The notes under the pieces: generated by a model | What the model saw: the letters and a program-made list of their open reading frames with translations, nothing else | What the model was told of the DNA's origin: nothing | Database searches by the model: none | Made by a program: the position numbers and the translations under genes | Shown here: positions 63,552 to 64,000 of the stretch, one piece after another | How positions within the stretch are numbered: the stretch's first letter is position 1 | Layout of the letters: each line of letters begins with the position of its first letter | From: Melaminivora suipulveris | GTDB lineage: Bacteria > Pseudomonadota > Gammaproteobacteria > Burkholderiales > Burkholderiaceae_C | Reading direction: 5' to 3' | Assembly: GCF_003008575.1 (NCBI RefSeq) | Contig: NZ_CP027667.1 | Location: 3,372,001-3,436,000 of the forward strand | Length of the DNA: 64,000 bases

Positions 63552-64000
63552 ATGCAGATGCGTGCGCGAGTGACCGACGCGATCGAACAACGCGTGCGCG
63601 AGCGCGTTACGCCAGAGCTGGTGCAGGCCTTTGCGCGCGATGGCGCCGTGTGCCTGCGCCGGTTGCTTACGCCCGACGAAGTGGCGCTGCTGCGCGCCGG
63701 CATCGACGCCAACCTGGCCCAGCCCAGCCCGCGCGCCAAGATCGCGAGCCGGCCGGATGATCCGGGGCGCTTTTTCGAGGATTTTTGCAACTGGCAGCAC
63801 ATCGAGCAGTTCGCACGCTTCGTCACCGATTCGCCGGTGGCGCTGGCGGCGCAGCGACTGATGCAGTCTCCCAGCGTGCGCCTGTACCACGACCACGTGC
63901 TGGTCAAGGAGCCCGGCACACGCCAGCGCACGCCCTGGCATCAGGACCAGCCCTACTACAACATCGAGGGCCGGCAGAACATCAGCATGTGGATACCGGT
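63552..64000 (+). CDS. Phytanoyl-CoA-dioxygenase-family protein (3' end cut)
   Basis: The first 149 residues of an Fe(II)/2-oxoglutarate-dependent oxygenase; the gene runs off the window. After a helical N-terminus (VTPELVQAFARDGAVCLRRL then LTPDEVALLRAGID) comes LYHDHVLVKEPGTRQRTPWH followed by QDQPYYN, with His130 and Asp132 as the first two iron ligands. The third ligand His and the 2-oxoglutarate-binding Arg would be beyond the edge. The start ATG lies one base after the hutG stop with AAGGAGA upstream, so it belongs to the hut operon. Substrate unknown; such genes are not a standard part of hut pathways. Confidence 0.85.
   Translation, partial: MQMRARVTDAIEQRVRERVTPELVQAFARDGAVCLRRLLTPDEVALLRAGIDANLAQPSPRAKIASRPDDPGRFFEDFCNWQHIEQFARFVTDSPVALAAQRLMQSPSVRLYHDHVLVKEPGTRQRTPWHQDQPYYNIEGRQNISMWIP

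Overview
The window is very G+C-rich, about 70% by eye, with tightly packed genes and ATGA start/stop overlaps. Gene content (dnaX-ybaB-recR, a CysT-CysW-CysA sulfate importer, an arginase-type HutG route) and a dispersed repeat whose core reads about CCCTCAGTCGGCGTGGATCAAG...AGCTATCAA point to a betaproteobacterium, most likely of the Comamonadaceae (Acidovorax/Comamonas relatives). No tRNA, rRNA, CRISPR array, transposase or phage gene was seen. No stretch longer than 300 bases lacks a gene; the longest gaps (8107-8354, 35797-36025, 53101-53324) are about 220-250 bases.

Layout. 1-8945 is housekeeping: an AddA-like helicase-nuclease, an HI0933-type flavoprotein, an exported protein, the SRP RNA on the minus strand, dnaX with a run of nine A that can give a short gamma form, ybaB and recR. 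9118-13305 holds two tandem soluble PAS/histidine-kinase/receiver hybrids, followed by an HD-like/TPR protein.

14595-44866 is a complete Ysc/Bsc-type type III secretion system (T3SS). A minus-strand operon reads sctW, SycN-like chaperone, sctX, sctY, sctV, sctD, YscE-like, sctF, then a protein-kinase-like candidate effector, a large candidate effector and a CesT-type chaperone. A divergent plus-strand operon encodes a 99-residue unknown, two tandem needle-tip/filament proteins, an LcrH chaperone, translocators SctE and SctB, a second LcrH chaperone, then sctG-I-J-K-L-N-O-P-Q-R-S-T-U, a BscW-position chaperone and sctC. The order G-I-J-K-L-N-O-P-Q-R-S-T-U-x-C is that of Bordetella bsc. An ECF sigma factor, another candidate effector and a further chaperone close the locus. 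A promoter-like motif, GGAACC-N13-GGTTAC, occurs in both directions between the two main operons, upstream of the 196-residue candidate effector and across the start of sctT. It is the probable binding site of the ECF sigma factor, so the locus looks like one regulon.

45068-49610 holds the sulfate/thiosulfate ABC importer (sbp-cysT-cysW-cysA) and dsbB. 49632-55595 is mixed: an erythromycin-esterase-like protein coupled to a phosphoribosyltransferase, argA, a membrane acyltransferase, an Rrf2 regulator without Fe-S cysteines and a small exported protein. 55731-64000 is a histidine-utilisation cluster: an NMT1-type ABC importer, hutC, hutH, hutU, hutG and the 5' part of a phytanoyl-CoA-dioxygenase-like gene. 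Three CTGT..ACAG-type palindromes upstream of the importer and of hutH are the likely HutC operators, so importer, repressor and catabolic genes form one histidine- or urocanate-responsive unit.
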